This document shows positions 27,340 through 38,506 of a stretch of DNA of 64,000 bases, in pieces. How positions within the stretch are numbered: the first letter of the stretch is position 1; each line of letters begins with the position of its first letter. The notes beneath the pieces are model-generated. The model saw only the letters and a list, made by a program, of their open reading frames with translations. It made no database searches and was not told the origin of the DNA. Position numbers and translations under genes: made by a program. The stretch is from Erwinia typographi (GTDB lineage: Bacteria > Pseudomonadota > Gammaproteobacteria > Enterobacterales > Enterobacteriaceae): positions 1 to 64,000 of the forward strand of contig NZ_JRUQ01000055.1 in the NCBI RefSeq assembly GCF_000773975.1, in the 5' to 3' direction.

Positions 27340-28028
27340 TGATCCTCAGTGACCCCGAATGGCAGGCTGTTGCCCTGAGCCTGAAAGTTTCCTCAGTGGC
27401 GGTTTTTTGCAGTTTGCCCTTCGGGATCCTGATGGCCTGGGTGCTGGTTCGCTGTCGTTTCCCCGGTAAAACGCTGTTAGACAGCCTGATCCATCTGCCG
27501 CTGGTGCTGCCGCCGGTGGTGGTGGGTTATTTACTGCTGATTGGATTTGGCCGTCGCGGCTTTATCGGGGCGTACCTTTACGACTGGTTTGGTTTTACCT
27601 TCGCCTTCAGCTGGCGCGGTGCCGCGCTGGCTTCCGCCGTGATCGCCTTCCCGCTGATGGTCAGAGCCATTCGGCTGGCGCTGGAGGGCGTTGACGGCAG
27701 GCTGGAGCTGGCGGCCCGCACGCTGGGAGCCGGCCGCTGGCGAGTGTTCTTTACCATCACGCTGCCGCTGACCCTTCCGGGCATTATTGCCGGCACGGTG
27801 CTGGCGTTTGCCCGTTCGCTGGGCGAGTTTGGCGCCACCATCACTTTTGTCTCAAATATTCCCGGCGAAACCCGCACGTTGCCCTCGGCGATGTATACGC
27901 TGATTGAAACGCCCGGTGCAGAAAATGCGGCGGCGCGTCTGTGCGTCATCGCCATCGTGCTGGCGCTTTTGTCGCTGCTGATTTCTGAATGGCTGTCCCG
28001 CTGGGGTCGTAAAAGGCTGGGGATATAA
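27339..28028 (+). CDS. modB: Molybdate ABC transporter permease
   Basis: Inner-membrane permease of the ModABC importer (229 aa). Five or six hydrophobic helices are visible. The cytoplasmic EAA loop reads [20 protein letters not shown]. The conserved [20 protein letters not shown] segment is near the end. One-base overlaps on both sides (modA, modC) indicate translational coupling. Confidence 0.96.
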   Translation: MILSDPEWQAVALSLKVSSVAVFCSLPFGILMAWVLVRCRFPGKTLLDSLIHLPLVLPPVVVGYLLLIGFGRRGFIGAYLYDWFGFTFAFSWRGAALASAVIAFPLMVRAIRLALEGVDGRLELAARTLGAGRWRVFFTITLPLTLPGIIAGTVLAFARSLGEFGATITFVSNIPGETRTLPSAMYTLIETPGAENAAARLCVIAIVLALLSLLISEWLSRWGRKRLGI

Positions 28029-29107
28029 TGCTGGAACTGAACTTCACCCAACGGCTTGGCAACCATACGCTGACCCTCAACGCACAGCTTCCGGCGAAGG
28101 GGATTACCGCTATTTTTGGCGTCTCCGGGGCTGGGAAAACCTCGCTAATTAACGCGATTGGCGGGCTAACCAAACCGCAGCAGGGCAGCATTACGCTGAA
28201 TGGGCGGGTGCAGAGCGACGCGGAGAAAGGTTTGCATCTGGCGCCGGAGAAACGTCGCATTGGCTACGTATTTCAGGACGCGCGTCTGTTCCCGCACTAC
28301 CGCGTGCGCGGCAACCTGGAATATGGCATGGCGAAAAGCCTGCGGCCCGAGTTCGACACTCTGGTCCGGCTGCTGGGCATTGAGTCGCTGCTTTCGCGTT
28401 TCCCCGCCTCACTTTCCGGCGGTGAAAAACAGCGCGTGGCGATTGGCCGGGCGCTGCTGACCGCGCCGGAAATTCTGCTGATGGATGAGCCGCTGGCCTC
28501 GCTGGATCTGCCGCGCAAGCGTGAGCTGTTGCCCTACCTGCAAACCCTGGCAAAGACGGTAGAAATCCCTATTCTGTACGTCAGCCACAGCCTGGATGAA
28601 ATTTTGCAACTGGCGGACAACGTGCTGGTGCTGGATAACGGCCGCGTGAAGGCGCTGGGCACGGTTGAGAAAGTGTGGGCAAGTAGCGCAATGCGTCCCT
28701 GGCTGCCGCGTGCGGAGCAGAGCAGCGTGCTGCGGGTACAGGTGCTCGATCAGCATCCGCATTATGCGATGACCGCGCTATCGCTGGGCGATCAGCATAT
28801 CTGGGTCAGCCGGGTGGATGCGCCCGCGAAAACGCCGCTGCGCCTGCGTATTCAGTCCGCCGACGTCTCGCTGATCCTGCAACCGCCGGTGAACAGCAGC
28901 ATTCGCAACATTATTCCCGCGCAGGTGGCGGAACTGCTGGAAATAGAGGATCAGATCGAGGTGAAGCTGATGGTCGGACAGAGCGAGCTGTGGGCGCGCA
29001 TCACGCCCTGGGCACGCGATGAGTTGATGATTAAACCAGGCATGTGGCTCTATGCCCAGATTAAAAGCGTTTCGATTATCGCGCCAACTCACAGCACTTC
29101 GCGGTAG
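28028..29107 (+). CDS. modC: Molybdate ABC transporter ATPase
   Basis: ATPase of molybdate import (359 aa). Walker [11 protein letters not shown]-loop [13 protein letters not shown], signature [15 protein letters not shown], and Walker [13 protein letters not shown] are all intact. Residues about 290-355 form a Mop-type (TOBE) molybdate-sensing domain. Its 3' end overlaps the convergent ybhA by 19 nt. Confidence 0.96.
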   Translation: MLELNFTQRLGNHTLTLNAQLPAKGITAIFGVSGAGKTSLINAIGGLTKPQQGSITLNGRVQSDAEKGLHLAPEKRRIGYVFQDARLFPHYRVRGNLEYGMAKSLRPEFDTLVRLLGIESLLSRFPASLSGGEKQRVAIGRALLTAPEILLMDEPLASLDLPRKRELLPYLQTLAKTVEIPILYVSHSLDEILQLADNVLVLDNGRVKALGTVEKVWASSAMRPWLPRAEQSSVLRVQVLDQHPHYAMTALSLGDQHIWVSRVDAPAKTPLRLRIQSADVSLILQPPVNSSIRNIIPAQVAELLEIEDQIEVKLMVGQSELWARITPWARDELMIKPGMWLYAQIKSVSIIAPTHSTSR

Positions 29108-29907
29108 ATTGTTTCGGCAATGCCCGGCTCAAGATTGGTGCCGATAACCCGGCCCGCACGGGCTTTGATCGCCTCGTCGGCATTACCCATCGCCACGCCA
29201 AGCCCGACCGTTTCCAGCATACTCAGATCGTTATAGTTATCGCCAAACGCCAGCACGTCGCTCATCTGATAGCCTTCCGACGCCACCCACTGTGCCAGAC
29301 GCTTGCCTTTGCTGTTGCCCGCTTTGGCAATGTCGACCTGATCGTGCCACGACCATTCGCAGGCCAGCCCCATATCGTTTTCTACTCGCTCAGCGAACTG
29401 CTGTAATGCGCGGGTGTCAGGATGGGAAAGGGCAAACTTCCAGATAGAATCCGCTTGTTGCGCGGCCTGGGCCAGGCTGTCGACCTTGTTGATTACCGGA
29501 CGCTGATGCTCAGGCAAAGAGAGGCCCCAGTTGATGGAGCGGGTGACATGACCGGTTTCGGTCTGGTAAAGCATCGCATTGTCGACGTACAGCAGGCCAT
29601 GAATCGCCGCTTCGTCCAGCATTTCAATTACCCGCAGCGCCTGCTCTGTGGGGAGCGGATCGGCCTGAAGAACCTTTTTTGCCTGATAATCATACAAATA
29701 GGTGCCATTACAGCAGATTGCAGGTGTATCTAACGCCAGCGCCTGATAAAAAGGGTGGATGGCGACATGATGACGGCCGGTGACGATAGCGATCTTCACA
29801 CCGGCCTGCCGGGCTTTTTTCAGGGCTTCCAGCGACTCAGGAAGAATGGTTTTTCCCGGCGTTAACAAGGTGCCGTCCAGGTCCAAAGCAATGACGCGAT
29901 AACTCAT
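29089..29907 (-). CDS. ybhA: Pyridoxal phosphatase / sugar phosphatase, HAD family
   Basis: Cof-type HAD phosphatase (272 aa, as E. coli YbhA, which hydrolyses pyridoxal phosphate and sugar phosphates). HAD motif I is [10 protein letters not shown] (two Asp), motif II IVTGRH, and motif [13 protein letters not shown] with its Asp. The C2 cap lies between. It overlaps convergent modC by 19 nt, as closely packed in E. coli. Confidence 0.94.
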   Translation of the reverse strand: MSYRVIALDLDGTLLTPGKTILPESLEALKKARQAGVKIAIVTGRHHVAIHPFYQALALDTPAICCNGTYLYDYQAKKVLQADPLPTEQALRVIEMLDEAAIHGLLYVDNAMLYQTETGHVTRSINWGLSLPEHQRPVINKVDSLAQAAQQADSIWKFALSHPDTRALQQFAERVENDMGLACEWSWHDQVDIAKAGNSKGKRLAQWVASEGYQMSDVLAFGDNYNDLSMLETVGLGVAMGNADEAIKARAGRVIGTNLEPGIAETIYREVL

Positions 29908-30057
29908 ACACAGTTCCGAAAGTGGCTAAATGAGAACCGGAGAGTGTACACCCTGTGACGGGGTTAACAAAATGACCCGTCACAAATCCCCCGTCGTGGG
30001 AAAGAAAAACAGGCTACGCTTTGCCACAGGTCAGCTTATGCAGAAAAAGGAGTATTC

Positions 30058-31053
30058 ATGAAACAGGTTGTTTATACCGCCAGCCCCGAAAGCCAGCAGA
30101 TCCACGTATGGGATCTGACCGATACCGGTGCGCTAACCCTGCTACAGGTAGTGGATGCTCCTGGCCAGGTTCAGCCGATGGTGGTCAGTCCTGACAAACG
30201 TTTTCTTTACGTCGGCGCGCGGCCCGATTTCCGCATTGTCGCTTATCGCATTGATGAGGAAGGCAAGCTGAAGGAAGCCGGACACGCTTCGCTGCCAGGC
30301 AGCCCGACCCATATTTCGACCGATCGCCAGGGGCGCTTTATTTTTGTTGGCTCTTACAACGACGCCTGCGTTAGCGTCAGCCCGATTGGTGCCGATGGCC
30401 TGCCGGGCGAGCCGCTTCAGGTGATCAACGGCCTGGACGGCTGCCACTCGGCTAATATCGACTTCGGCAACAAAACGCTGTTCGTCCCGGCGCTGAAGCA
30501 GGATCGTATCTGCCTGTTTGACCTCCAGCAGAGCGGCAAACTGCTGCCGCATAAGCAGTCGCAGGTGACCACCGTTGAGGGCGCAGGCCCACGTCATATG
30601 GTGTTCCACCCTAATCAGCAGTACGCCTACTGCATTAATGAGCTGGACAGCACCGTAGACGTATGGAACCTGAAGAACGCCCACGGAGAGGTTGAGCGGG
30701 TGCAGAGCCTGGACATGATGCCTGCCGGTTTCAGCGAGACTCGCTGGGCGGCTGATATTCACCTGACGCCGGACGGCCGCCATCTGTACAGCTGCGATCG
30801 CACCGCCAGCATTCTCAGCGTGTTCAGCGTCAGTGAGGATGGCGGGCTGCTGACGCTTGAAGGGCATCAGCCGACGGAGACTCAGCCGCGCGGCTTTAAT
30901 ATCGACAGCACCGGTCGCTACCTTGTTGCCGCCGGGCAAAAGTCGCACCACGTTGAAGTGTATAAAATTACTGGCGAGCAGGGGTTACTCCAGCCGCTGG
31001 CGCGCTATGCGGTCGGTCAGGGACCGATGTGGGTAGTGATTAACCCGCTATAA
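30058..31053 (+). CDS. pgl: 6-phosphogluconolactonase
   Basis: Hydrolyses 6-phosphogluconolactone in the oxidative pentose phosphate pathway. Length is 331 aa, same as E. coli Pgl. Repeated blades of a seven-bladed beta-propeller are visible, for example [32 protein letters not shown] and [22 protein letters not shown] precedes the ATG. A strong bidirectional terminator separates it from ybhB. Confidence 0.96.
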   Translation: MKQVVYTASPESQQIHVWDLTDTGALTLLQVVDAPGQVQPMVVSPDKRFLYVGARPDFRIVAYRIDEEGKLKEAGHASLPGSPTHISTDRQGRFIFVGSYNDACVSVSPIGADGLPGEPLQVINGLDGCHSANIDFGNKTLFVPALKQDRICLFDLQQSGKLLPHKQSQVTTVEGAGPRHMVFHPNQQYAYCINELDSTVDVWNLKNAHGEVERVQSLDMMPAGFSETRWAADIHLTPDGRHLYSCDRTASILSVFSVSEDGGLLTLEGHQPTETQPRGFNIDSTGRYLVAAGQKSHHVEVYKITGEQGLLQPLARYAVGQGPMWVVINPL

Positions 31054-31075
31054 CCGTTTGGATTTTTTCCGCAAA

Positions 31076-31101
31076 AAAAGGGGCGAGAAATCGCCCCTTT
31101 T
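31076..31101. terminator. Bidirectional terminator between pgl and ybhB
   Basis: Eleven-bp stem AAAAGGGGCGA / TCGCCCCTTTT with a GAAA loop, flanked by A and T runs. It serves both convergent genes. Confidence 0.95.
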
Positions 31102-31108
31102 CGATCGT

Positions 31109-31585
31109 TTAGCTGTACATCGCGGTTAGCGAAGCGCTGCCCAACTGATGGAAATGGACGTTAAAGCCGAGATAAGCGCCGCTGGCGTTTTCATCGACGT
31201 CCAGCTTTTCCACGTCGATGGCATACACGGTAAAAATATAGCGGTGGCTTTCGCCAGCTGGCGGTGCTGCGCCGCCGTAGCCGCTGCTGCCAAAATCTGT
31301 CCGGGTTTGTACCGAGCCGGCGGGCAATTCAGCCTTGCCTGACCCGGCGCCCTCTGGCAGGGTGCGGGCGTCCGCTGGCAGGTTTGCCACGCCCCAGTGC
31401 CACCAGCCTGATCCGGTCGGCGCATCAGGATCGTAACAGGTGATCACGAAGCTTTTGGTGCCCGGCGGCACGTCGTCCCAGGCTAAATGGGGAGATAAAT
31501 TCTCACCCTTGTATCCCATTCCGTTGAATACCTGGCGTTCGGGAAGCTTATCGCCGTCGTTAAAATCCTGGCTAAACAGTTTCAT
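31109..31585 (-). CDS. ybhB: YbhB/YbcL family Raf-kinase-inhibitor-like protein
   Basis: Phosphatidylethanolamine-binding-protein fold (158 aa, same length as E. coli YbhB). Ligand-site motifs: ITCYDPDAPTGSGWWHWGVA and ESHRYIFTVYA. The bacterial function is not established. It is last in a run curA / PfpI-like / ybhB on the minus strand, 17 nt after the PfpI-like gene. Confidence 0.93.
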   Translation of the reverse strand: MKLFSQDFNDGDKLPERQVFNGMGYKGENLSPHLAWDDVPPGTKSFVITCYDPDAPTGSGWWHWGVANLPADARTLPEGAGSGKAELPAGSVQTRTDFGSSGYGGAAPPAGESHRYIFTVYAIDVEKLDVDENASGAYLGFNVHFHQLGSASLTAMYS

Positions 31586-31602
31586 TCCATCTCCTGAAGT
31601 GA

Positions 31603-32283
31603 TTATTGATGAAGCAGTTTCAGCAGCTCTTCGGCTGCGGCTGCGGAGGAGGCCGGATTTTGTCCTGTCACCAGATGGCCGTCGGTCAGGACAAAAACGC
31701 CCCAGTCATCGGTTTTCTCGTAGTCGGCGCCCAGTGACTTCAGCACATCCTCAACCAGAAAAGGTACCACATCCGTAAGCCCAACGGCTGCCTCTTCGCT
31801 GTTACTGAAGCCAGTCACGCGTTTTCCGGCAACCAGCGGCGTACCGTCAGGCTTTTTCACATGGCGTAACACGCCGGGAGCATGGCACACCGCGCCGACT
31901 GGCTTGCCGTTGGCAAAGAAGTTTTCAATCAGATCGATGCTGACCCGCTCTTCGGCCAGGTCCCACAGCGGGCCGTGGCCTCCGGGATAAAACACCGCGT
32001 CAAACTGCGTGCTGTCGATATTCTCCAACTGCTGAGTGTTTGCCAGCGCTTGCTGCGCAGCAATATCCTGGCGAAAGCGTTCGGTGTCCGCCGACTGGGC
32101 GTCCGGCTCGTCGCTTTTAGGATCGAGCGGAGGCTGCCCGCCCGCGGGCGAGGCCAGCACCACATTAATACCGGCATCACGGAAGATATAATAAGGGGCG
32201 GCAAACTCTTCCAGCCAGAATCCCGTTTTTTTGCCGGTCTCGCCCAGACGGGCGTGTGAGGTCAGCACCATAAGCAATTTCAT
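31603..32283 (-). CDS. DJ-1/PfpI-superfamily protein (type 1 glutamine amidotransferase-like)
   Basis: Class I amidotransferase-fold protein (226 aa). The nucleophile elbow Cys is in GAVCHAPGVL, with PGGHGPLWDLAEE before it as in Hsp31/glyoxalase-III-like members. A conserved Glu/Asp pair is in the first third. Members act on reactive carbonyls or protein glycation damage; which applies here cannot be told. It sits between curA (13 nt) and ybhB (17 nt), so a small carbonyl-stress operon is plausible. Confidence 0.85.
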   Translation of the reverse strand: MKLLMVLTSHARLGETGKKTGFWLEEFAAPYYIFRDAGINVVLASPAGGQPPLDPKSDEPDAQSADTERFRQDIAAQQALANTQQLENIDSTQFDAVFYPGGHGPLWDLAEERVSIDLIENFFANGKPVGAVCHAPGVLRHVKKPDGTPLVAGKRVTGFSNSEEAAVGLTDVVPFLVEDVLKSLGADYEKTDDWGVFVLTDGHLVTGQNPASSAAAAEELLKLLHQ

Positions 32284-32296
32284 TAGCCAGGCTCCT

Positions 32297-33340
32297 TCAG
32301 GGTTTATCGCCAGCGACCCGAATCAGGACTTTACCGAAGTTGCGGCCTTCCAGCATTCCGATAAAGGTTTCCGGTGCGTTATCCAGTCCGTCAATGCAGT
32401 CCTCGCGGAAAACGAAGCGATCCTGTTCCACCCACTGGCTCATCTGACTGAAAAATTCGCCAAAGCGATGGCCGTAATCCTGGGTGATGATGAAGCCCTC
32501 CACCCGCAGACGCTTGCGTAAAATAGCGCTCTGGAACTGGGGCAGAAGATCCGGCCCTGGTGAGGATTCGGTGCTGTTATAGTCTGCAATCAACCCGCAC
32601 ACCGGGATACGTCCTTTGGTATTCATCAGCGGCAGAACGGCGCTAAAGACTTTACCCCCCACGCTTTCGAAATAGACATCTATCCCGTCGCGGCAGTAGC
32701 GTTTGAGCGCTTCGGCCAGATCGGCCGCACGGTGATTAAGACAGCGGTCAAAGCCCAGCACCTGTTCAGCGTAGCGGCACTTCTCCTCGCCTCCGGCAAT
32801 CCCCACCACATAGCAGCCTTTCAGCTTGGCGATTTGCCCAACCATTGAGCCAACGGCTCCGGTCGCGGCTGCCACCACCACGGTTTCCCCTGGCTGGGGG
32901 GTGCCGATATCCAGCAGGCCCATATAGGCCGTGAAGCCGGTCATACCGAGCAGGCCAAGCGCCCAGGAGGGATGTTTCAGTACCGGGCCGGTCAGCTTGA
33001 AGAGATCTTTACCGTTTGATACGGCGAAATCCTGCCAGCCGCTCTGGCTGACGACCCAGTCCCCCGGCGTGAAGTTTTCATTATTTGACTGTTCGACAAT
33101 CGCTACGGTTCCGGCTCCCATCACTTCATTGACGCCGACGGGCGCAACGTAGGATGGCGCGTCGCTCATCCGACCACGCATATAGGGATCTAACGATAGC
33201 CAGACGGTACGAAGCAGAACTTCGCCTTGACCAGCCGTTGGAACGTGTTGGCTCTCAAGGCGGAAATTCGCTTCGGTTGGCGCACCGTGCGGGCGTGAGG
33301 CCAGCACGATGCGGCGGTTAGTTTGTTTATCTTGCGGCAT
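32297..33340 (-). CDS. curA: NADPH-dependent curcumin/alkenal reductase-like MDR oxidoreductase
   Basis: Zinc-free medium-chain reductase of the leukotriene-B4-dehydrogenase/CurA group (347 aa, E. coli CurA 345). N-terminal markers are SLDPYMRGRMSD and GAGTVAIVEQS. The Rossmann motif AATGAVGSMVGQIAKLKG and the segment YFESVGGKVFSAVLPL follow. Enzymes of this group reduce alpha,beta-unsaturated carbonyls. First gene of the curA / PfpI-like / ybhB run. In E. coli curA is elsewhere. Confidence 0.88.
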   Translation of the reverse strand: MPQDKQTNRRIVLASRPHGAPTEANFRLESQHVPTAGQGEVLLRTVWLSLDPYMRGRMSDAPSYVAPVGVNEVMGAGTVAIVEQSNNENFTPGDWVVSQSGWQDFAVSNGKDLFKLTGPVLKHPSWALGLLGMTGFTAYMGLLDIGTPQPGETVVVAAATGAVGSMVGQIAKLKGCYVVGIAGGEEKCRYAEQVLGFDRCLNHRAADLAEALKRYCRDGIDVYFESVGGKVFSAVLPLMNTKGRIPVCGLIADYNSTESSPGPDLLPQFQSAILRKRLRVEGFIITQDYGHRFGEFFSQMSQWVEQDRFVFREDCIDGLDNAPETFIGMLEGRNFGKVLIRVAGDKP

Positions 33341-33490
33341 AAAATTTCTCCTTTACGAGATGTTGCCCCGTAAAAGAGTAGTGCATCAGCAGGCTTGCTG
33401 CTTTGTGGCGCTTCGCAAATGTGCAGCCAGAGCGGGCGAAGAGGCTTCGCCACTCTGATAAAAAATGGTCCTGGCGGTAGCGCGCTGCAC

Positions 33491-34783
33491 TTACTCAGGC
33501 AGAAACAGTTCAGGGCGTTCAATGGCCCCGGCGATAGCATCGGTAAGCTGAGCCAGCGCCTCCGCCTGAATAATATAAGGCGGCATCAGGTAGATCAGCC
33601 TGCCGAAGGGACGTATCCACACTCCGCGCTCAACAAAGAAGGCCTGAAGCTCTGCCATCCTGACTGGACGTCGGGTTTCAATCACCCCGATCGCACCCAG
33701 CACGCGAGCATCGGCGACTTCCGGCCGCTCGCGCAGCGGAAGCAGTGCTGCTTTCAGCTGCGCCTCGATAGCCGGAACCTGCTGCTGCCAGCGATTTTCC
33801 TGAAGTATCGCCAGGCTTTCACTGGCGACGGCGCAGGCCAGCGGATTGCCCATAAAGGTTGGACCATGCATAAAGCAGCCCGCTTCGCCGTTGCTGATGG
33901 TGTCGGCCACCTCACGGGTGGTGAGGGTGGCGGAGAGCGTCATGGTGCCGCCGGTCAGCGCCTTGCCCACGCATAGTATGTCAGGGGAAATTCCGGCGTG
34001 CTCGCAGGCAAACAGCTTGCCCGTACGGCCAAAACCGGTGGCAATCTCATCGGCAATCAGCAGGATGCCGTGGCGATCGCACAGTTCACGAACCCGCTGC
34101 AAGTAAGTTGGATGATAAAAACGCATTCCTCCTGCACCCTGGACGATGGGCTCCAGGATGACGGCCGCCACCTCACCGTTATGACTGCCGATCAGCCGTT
34201 CAAACTCCTCCACGTCACGTTCCTGCCACTCTGCGGAAAAACCACAGGCTGGGGCCGGAGCGAAAAGATGGCTGGGTAGATAGCCCTGATAGAGGCTGTG
34301 CATGGAGTTTTGCGGATCGCACACCGACATGGCCGCAAACGTATCGCCATGATAGCCGTTGCGCAGCGTGAGAAAACGCTGGCGGCGTTCGCCCCTGGCC
34401 TGCCAGTACTGCAATGCCATCTTCATGGCAACTTCAACCGCCACCGATCCTGAATCGGCCAGAAACACACACTCCAGCCCCTGCGGCGTCATCTCAACCA
34501 GCTTACGACACAGCGCCACGGCGGAGGGGTGCGTAATCCCACCAAACATCACATGGGACATCCGATCGATTTGTTGCGTCATCGCCCGGTTCAGGCGGGG
34601 ATGGTTATAGCCATGAATCGCTGCCCACCAGGAAGACATGCCGTCGACCAGGCTGCGGCCATCGGCCAGCTGGAGGGACGTATCCTGAGCGGCAACCACC
34701 GGATAGACCGGTAGCGGCTGGCTCATTGAGGTGTAAGGATGCCAGATATGGTCACGGTCAAAGGCAAGATCGGATGGCGTCAT
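33491..34783 (-). CDS. bioA: Adenosylmethionine--8-amino-7-oxononanoate aminotransferase
   Basis: Makes DAPA from KAPA using SAM as amino donor (430 aa, E. coli 429). Class III aminotransferase motifs: [34 protein letters not shown], and PLP-binding Lys in CVGKALTGG. It is transcribed divergently from bioBFCD across a shared operator, as in E. coli. Confidence 0.97.
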   Translation of the reverse strand: MTPSDLAFDRDHIWHPYTSMSQPLPVYPVVAAQDTSLQLADGRSLVDGMSSWWAAIHGYNHPRLNRAMTQQIDRMSHVMFGGITHPSAVALCRKLVEMTPQGLECVFLADSGSVAVEVAMKMALQYWQARGERRQRFLTLRNGYHGDTFAAMSVCDPQNSMHSLYQGYLPSHLFAPAPACGFSAEWQERDVEEFERLIGSHNGEVAAVILEPIVQGAGGMRFYHPTYLQRVRELCDRHGILLIADEIATGFGRTGKLFACEHAGISPDILCVGKALTGGTMTLSATLTTREVADTISNGEAGCFMHGPTFMGNPLACAVASESLAILQENRWQQQVPAIEAQLKAALLPLRERPEVADARVLGAIGVIETRRPVRMAELQAFFVERGVWIRPFGRLIYLMPPYIIQAEALAQLTDAIAGAIERPELFLPE

Positions 34784-34789
34784 AAATTA

Positions 34790-34824
34790 CTTGTAAACCA
34801 AATTCAAAAAATTTAGTTTACAAG
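34790..34824. promoter_or_regulatory. BirA operator in the bidirectional bio promoter
   Basis: CTTGTAAAC (34790-34798) and GTTTACAAG (34816-34824) are perfectly complementary across an AT-rich core. This is the known BirA operator shape (TTGTAAACC...GGTTTACAA). It overlaps the only space between the divergent bioA and bioB starts, so biotinyl-AMP-BirA would repress both directions. Confidence 0.95.
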
Positions 34825-34871
34825 TATAACCAGGCAAAGACCCTAAAACGACCTTTTTTTTGGAGCAAGCA

Positions 34872-35903
34872 ATGGCAACTCAGTGGACTCTCTCGCAGGC
34901 TAATGCCCTGTTCGAAAAACCCTTTCTTGAGCTGATGTTCGAGGCGCAGCAGGTGCACCGTCAGCATTTTGACCCTCGCCAGGTACAGGTTAGCACACTG
35001 CTGTCGATTAAAACCGGCGCCTGTCCGGAAGACTGTAAATACTGCCCTCAAAGTTCACGCTACAAAACCGGGCTGTCCTCCGAGCGCCTGATGGAAGTGG
35101 AAGCGGTGCTGACCTCGGCGCGCAAAGCCAAGGCGGCAGGTTCGGACCGTTTCTGTATGGGCGCGGCCTGGAAAAATCCGCACGAGCGCGATATGCCCTA
35201 CCTTGAGCAGATGGTGAAAGGTGTGCGGGCGATGGGACTGGAAACCTGTATGACGCTGGGAACGCTCAGCGAAGATCAGGCCCAGCGTCTGGCGCGCGCC
35301 GGGCTGGATTATTACAACCATAACCTCGACACCTCCCCGGAGTTTTACGGCAGCATTATCACTACCCGCAGCTATCAGGAGCGCCTGGACACGCTGGGTA
35401 AAGTGCGCGATGCCGGGATTAAAGTCTGCTCCGGCGGCATTGTGGGTCTGGGGGAGACCGTCAACGATCGCGCTGGCCTGCTGGTGCAACTGGCGAACCT
35501 GCCCACTCCGCCAGAAAGCGTGCCGATCAACATGCTGGTTAAGGTGAAAGGCACGCCGCTTGCCGATAACGAGGACGTGGACCCGTTTGATTTCATCCGC
35601 ACGATTGCCGTGGCCCGCATCATGATGCCAGGCTCGCACGTTCGTCTCTCCGCCGGGCGTGAGCAGATGAGCGAGCAGACCCAGGCGATGTGCTTTATGG
35701 CCGGTGCCAACTCTATTTTCTATGGCTGCAAGCTGCTGACTACGCCAAACCCGGAAGAAGACAAAGATATGCAGCTGTTCCGCAAGCTGGGGCTGAATCC
35801 TCGCCATACCACCACGGAAACCGGGGACAACGAGCAGCAGCAGGCGCTGGCTGGGCAACTGCTCACCGCTGACACCGAACAATTCTACAACGCGGCCGTG
35901 TAA
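34872..35903 (+). CDS. bioB: Biotin synthase
   Basis: Radical-SAM enzyme inserting sulfur into dethiobiotin (343 aa, E. coli 346). The cluster motif is [16 protein letters not shown] (CxxxCxxC). The [2Fe-2S] region includes [14 protein letters not shown] and [15 protein letters not shown] 34872 is chosen because GGAG lies 7 nt upstream; a TTG at 34860 is in frame but lacks support. The bioF GTG follows the stop directly. Confidence 0.96.
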   Translation: MATQWTLSQANALFEKPFLELMFEAQQVHRQHFDPRQVQVSTLLSIKTGACPEDCKYCPQSSRYKTGLSSERLMEVEAVLTSARKAKAAGSDRFCMGAAWKNPHERDMPYLEQMVKGVRAMGLETCMTLGTLSEDQAQRLARAGLDYYNHNLDTSPEFYGSIITTRSYQERLDTLGKVRDAGIKVCSGGIVGLGETVNDRAGLLVQLANLPTPPESVPINMLVKVKGTPLADNEDVDPFDFIRTIAVARIMMPGSHVRLSAGREQMSEQTQAMCFMAGANSIFYGCKLLTTPNPEEDKDMQLFRKLGLNPRHTTTETGDNEQQQALAGQLLTADTEQFYNAAV

Positions 35904-37058
35904 GTGAGCTGGCAGCAACGACTCGACGATGCGCTCGCCGCGCGTCGGGAAAAAGGGCAGTTTCGCCAGCGTCGTGTCAACGAGCAAAGCGAGGCGCGAA
36001 CGCTACAAATCGGCGGATCGCGTTACCTGAATTTCTCGGCCAACGATTATCTCGGACTGAGCCGCGATCCTGACATCGTCAGCGCCTGGCAGCAGGGAGC
36101 CGAACGCTATGGCGTGGGGGCTGGAGGGTCTGGACACGTCACCGGTTATCACCTGGCGCAGGCTGAGCTGGAGCAGCAGCTGGCTGACTGGCTCGGCTAT
36201 CCGCGCGCGCTGGTATTTATTTCCGGCTTTGCGGCGAATCAGGCGGTTATTGCCGCGCTGCTGGCGAAAAACGACCATATTTTCGCCGATAAACTGGCCC
36301 ACGCGTCGCTACTGGAAGCGGCGGCGATGAGTCCCGCTACGCTGCGGCGTTTCGCGCATAATCAGCCCGCGGCGCTGGAGAAACTGCTGGCAAGCCCGGG
36401 AGAGGGTGAAACGCTGATCGTCACCGAAGGCGTATTCAGTATGGATGGCGACAGCGCGCCGCTGGCCAAACTCCATCAGCTGTCGCAGCTTCACGGCGGC
36501 TGGCTGATGGTTGACGATGCTCACGGTATCGGCACCACCGGCGAGCAGGGGCGGGGCAGCTGCTGGCAGCAGCAGGTGAAGCCGGAACTGCTGGTAGTGA
36601 CCTTCGGCAAGGCCTTTGGCCTCAGCGGCGCGGCGATCCTTTGCGAGCAGCCCACGGCTGACTATCTGCTGCAATTTGCCCGACACCTGATTTACAGCAC
36701 GGCAATGCCGCCAGCTCAGGCTTTTGCCCTTCAGGCCGCGTTGCTGCGTATTCAGCAGGGCGACGATCTTCGCCAGCGGCTACAGAACAATATCGCGCAT
36801 TTTCGCGAGGGCGCTCAGGCGCTCGGACTGGACTTATTACCCTCTGCCACGGCGATCCAGCCGCTAATTGTCGGCGAAGAGCATCAGGCGCTGGCGCTGG
36901 CGGAGTCGCTGCGCCAGCGCGGGCTGTGGGTCACCGCCATTCGTCCGCCGACCGTGCCGCCAGGCACCGCCAGGCTGCGGATCACCCTGAGCGCGGCCCA
37001 TCGAGCGGACGATATTCAGCAGTTGCTGGAGGGGTTGCATCATGCAAGCCGTCAATAA
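35904..37058 (+). CDS. bioF: 8-amino-7-oxononanoate synthase
   Basis: PLP enzyme condensing pimeloyl thioester with alanine to KAPA (384 aa, same as E. coli). Motifs: [48 protein letters not shown], and the PLP Lys in [12 protein letters not shown]. It starts with GTG immediately after the bioB stop and overlaps bioC by 17 nt. Confidence 0.96.
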   Translation: MSWQQRLDDALAARREKGQFRQRRVNEQSEARTLQIGGSRYLNFSANDYLGLSRDPDIVSAWQQGAERYGVGAGGSGHVTGYHLAQAELEQQLADWLGYPRALVFISGFAANQAVIAALLAKNDHIFADKLAHASLLEAAAMSPATLRRFAHNQPAALEKLLASPGEGETLIVTEGVFSMDGDSAPLAKLHQLSQLHGGWLMVDDAHGIGTTGEQGRGSCWQQQVKPELLVVTFGKAFGLSGAAILCEQPTADYLLQFARHLIYSTAMPPAQAFALQAALLRIQQGDDLRQRLQNNIAHFREGAQALGLDLLPSATAIQPLIVGEEHQALALAESLRQRGLWVTAIRPPTVPPGTARLRITLSAAHRADDIQQLLEGLHHASRQ

Positions 37059-37797
37059 GCAGGCTATCGCTCAGGCCTTTGGCCGGGCAGCTCAGAGCTA
37101 CAATCAGTATGCGGAGTTACAGCGCCTTTGCGGCGAAACGCTGGCTGGCTACGCCAGCAGGCAGCAGGGGCAGAGAGTGCTGGACGCTGGCTGCGGGCCG
37201 GGCTGGTTTAGCCAGCGCTGGCGAAGCGCAGGGAACCACGTCACCGCCCTCGATTTGTCAGCGGAAATGCTGAGTCAGGCCCGGGCGTCAGACACTGCCG
37301 ATCGCTATCAGCATGGCGACATTGAAGGCTTGCCCTTCACAGAACCGCAATTTGATCTGTGCTGGAGCAACCTTGCGGTGCAATGGTGCAGCGATCTGCG
37401 GCTGGCGCTGACGGAACTGTACCGGGTGACTCTGCCGGGCGGTCAGATCCTGTTTTCAACGCTGTCCGACGGATCTTTACACGAGCTTGCCGAGGCCTGG
37501 AAACCGCTGGATTTATCCGCGCCGGTAAACCGCTTTTTGCCGCCCGAAGCCATCCGGCAGGCGGGAGAAAATCTTCTGCTGACCCTGACGCAGCAAACTC
37601 TGACCCTGGGGTTCCCTGACGTGCTCAGCGCCCTACGGTCGCTGAAGGGCATTGGCGCCACGCATCTGCATCAGGGACGCAGCGGCGGTCTGCTCAGCAG
37701 GCGGCATCTGCACCAGCTGGCGCAGTGCTGGCCGCAGGACCAGCGGGGCTATTTGCTCAGCTATCATCTGGTTTATGGAGTTATACACTGTGAGTAA
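37042..37797 (+). CDS. bioC: Malonyl-ACP O-methyltransferase
   Basis: Methylates malonyl-ACP to disguise it for fatty-acid-style pimelate synthesis (251 aa, E. coli 251). N-terminal [20 protein letters not shown] is typical of BioC. The SAM-binding motif is [15 protein letters not shown], with [13 protein letters not shown] after it. It overlaps both neighbours (bioF by 17 nt, bioD by 8 nt). Confidence 0.95.
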   Translation: MQAVNKQAIAQAFGRAAQSYNQYAELQRLCGETLAGYASRQQGQRVLDAGCGPGWFSQRWRSAGNHVTALDLSAEMLSQARASDTADRYQHGDIEGLPFTEPQFDLCWSNLAVQWCSDLRLALTELYRVTLPGGQILFSTLSDGSLHELAEAWKPLDLSAPVNRFLPPEAIRQAGENLLLTLTQQTLTLGFPDVLSALRSLKGIGATHLHQGRSGGLLSRRHLHQLAQCWPQDQRGYLLSYHLVYGVIHCE

Positions 37798-38464
37798 ACG
37801 CTGGTTTATTACCGGAACAGACACCGAGGTTGGCAAGACGGTCGCCAGCACGGCACTGCTACAGGCCGCCAGCGCAGCAGGATTCCGCTGCGTGGGCTAC
37901 AAGCCGGTCGCGTCAGGCTGTGACATGACGCCTGAAGGTTTGCGCAATGAGGACGCGCTGGCGCTGCAAAAGAACAGCGTGCTTAAGCTGCCTTATGACA
38001 GCATCAATCCACTGGCCTTTGCCGAGCCTACGTCACCGCATATCATCAGTGCCGAAGAGGGCAGGCCCATCACCTTTGAGCGGCTCTCGGCAGGCCTGGC
38101 GGCGCTGACGCAGCAGGCGGACTGGGTACTAACCGAAGGGGCGGGGGGCTGGTTTACGCCGCTTTCTGCGAGCAGCACCTTTGCTGACTGGGCGCGGCAT
38201 GAGCAATTGCCGGTGGTGCTGGTGGTTGGGGTGAAATTGGGCTGCATTAACCATGCGATGCTGACCGCTCAGGCCGTGCAGGCCAGCGGGCTGCGTCTGG
38301 CAGGCTGGATAGCCAATGGGATTCAAGCGCCGGGAAAACGTCACGCCGAGTATCTGGCGACGCTTAAGCAGCGCTTGCCAGCCCCCATGCTGGGTGAGAT
38401 ACCCTTTTTGACCCAGCCGCAGCAGTTTGAACGGCTGGGGCAGTACCTGCAGCTGCCTGAATAA
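37790..38464 (+). CDS. bioD: Dethiobiotin synthetase
   Basis: Closes the ureido ring of dethiobiotin using CO2 and ATP (224 aa, E. coli BioD1 225). The P-loop is FITGTDTEVGKTVAS, with TEGAGGWFTPL further on. The start is GTG at 37790, inside the last codons of bio[12 protein letters not shown] aligns with the family start. A hairpin (GGCCCT / AGGGCC at 38484-38499) without a T-run follows. Confidence 0.94.
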   Translation: MSKRWFITGTDTEVGKTVASTALLQAASAAGFRCVGYKPVASGCDMTPEGLRNEDALALQKNSVLKLPYDSINPLAFAEPTSPHIISAEEGRPITFERLSAGLAALTQQADWVLTEGAGGWFTPLSASSTFADWARHEQLPVVLVVGVKLGCINHAMLTAQAVQASGLRLAGWIANGIQAPGKRHAEYLATLKQRLPAPMLGEIPFLTQPQQFERLGQYLQLPE

Positions 38465-38506
38465 CCTTCCGCCATCGGGAAATGGCCCTGAAAAGGGCCG
38501 CTATCA

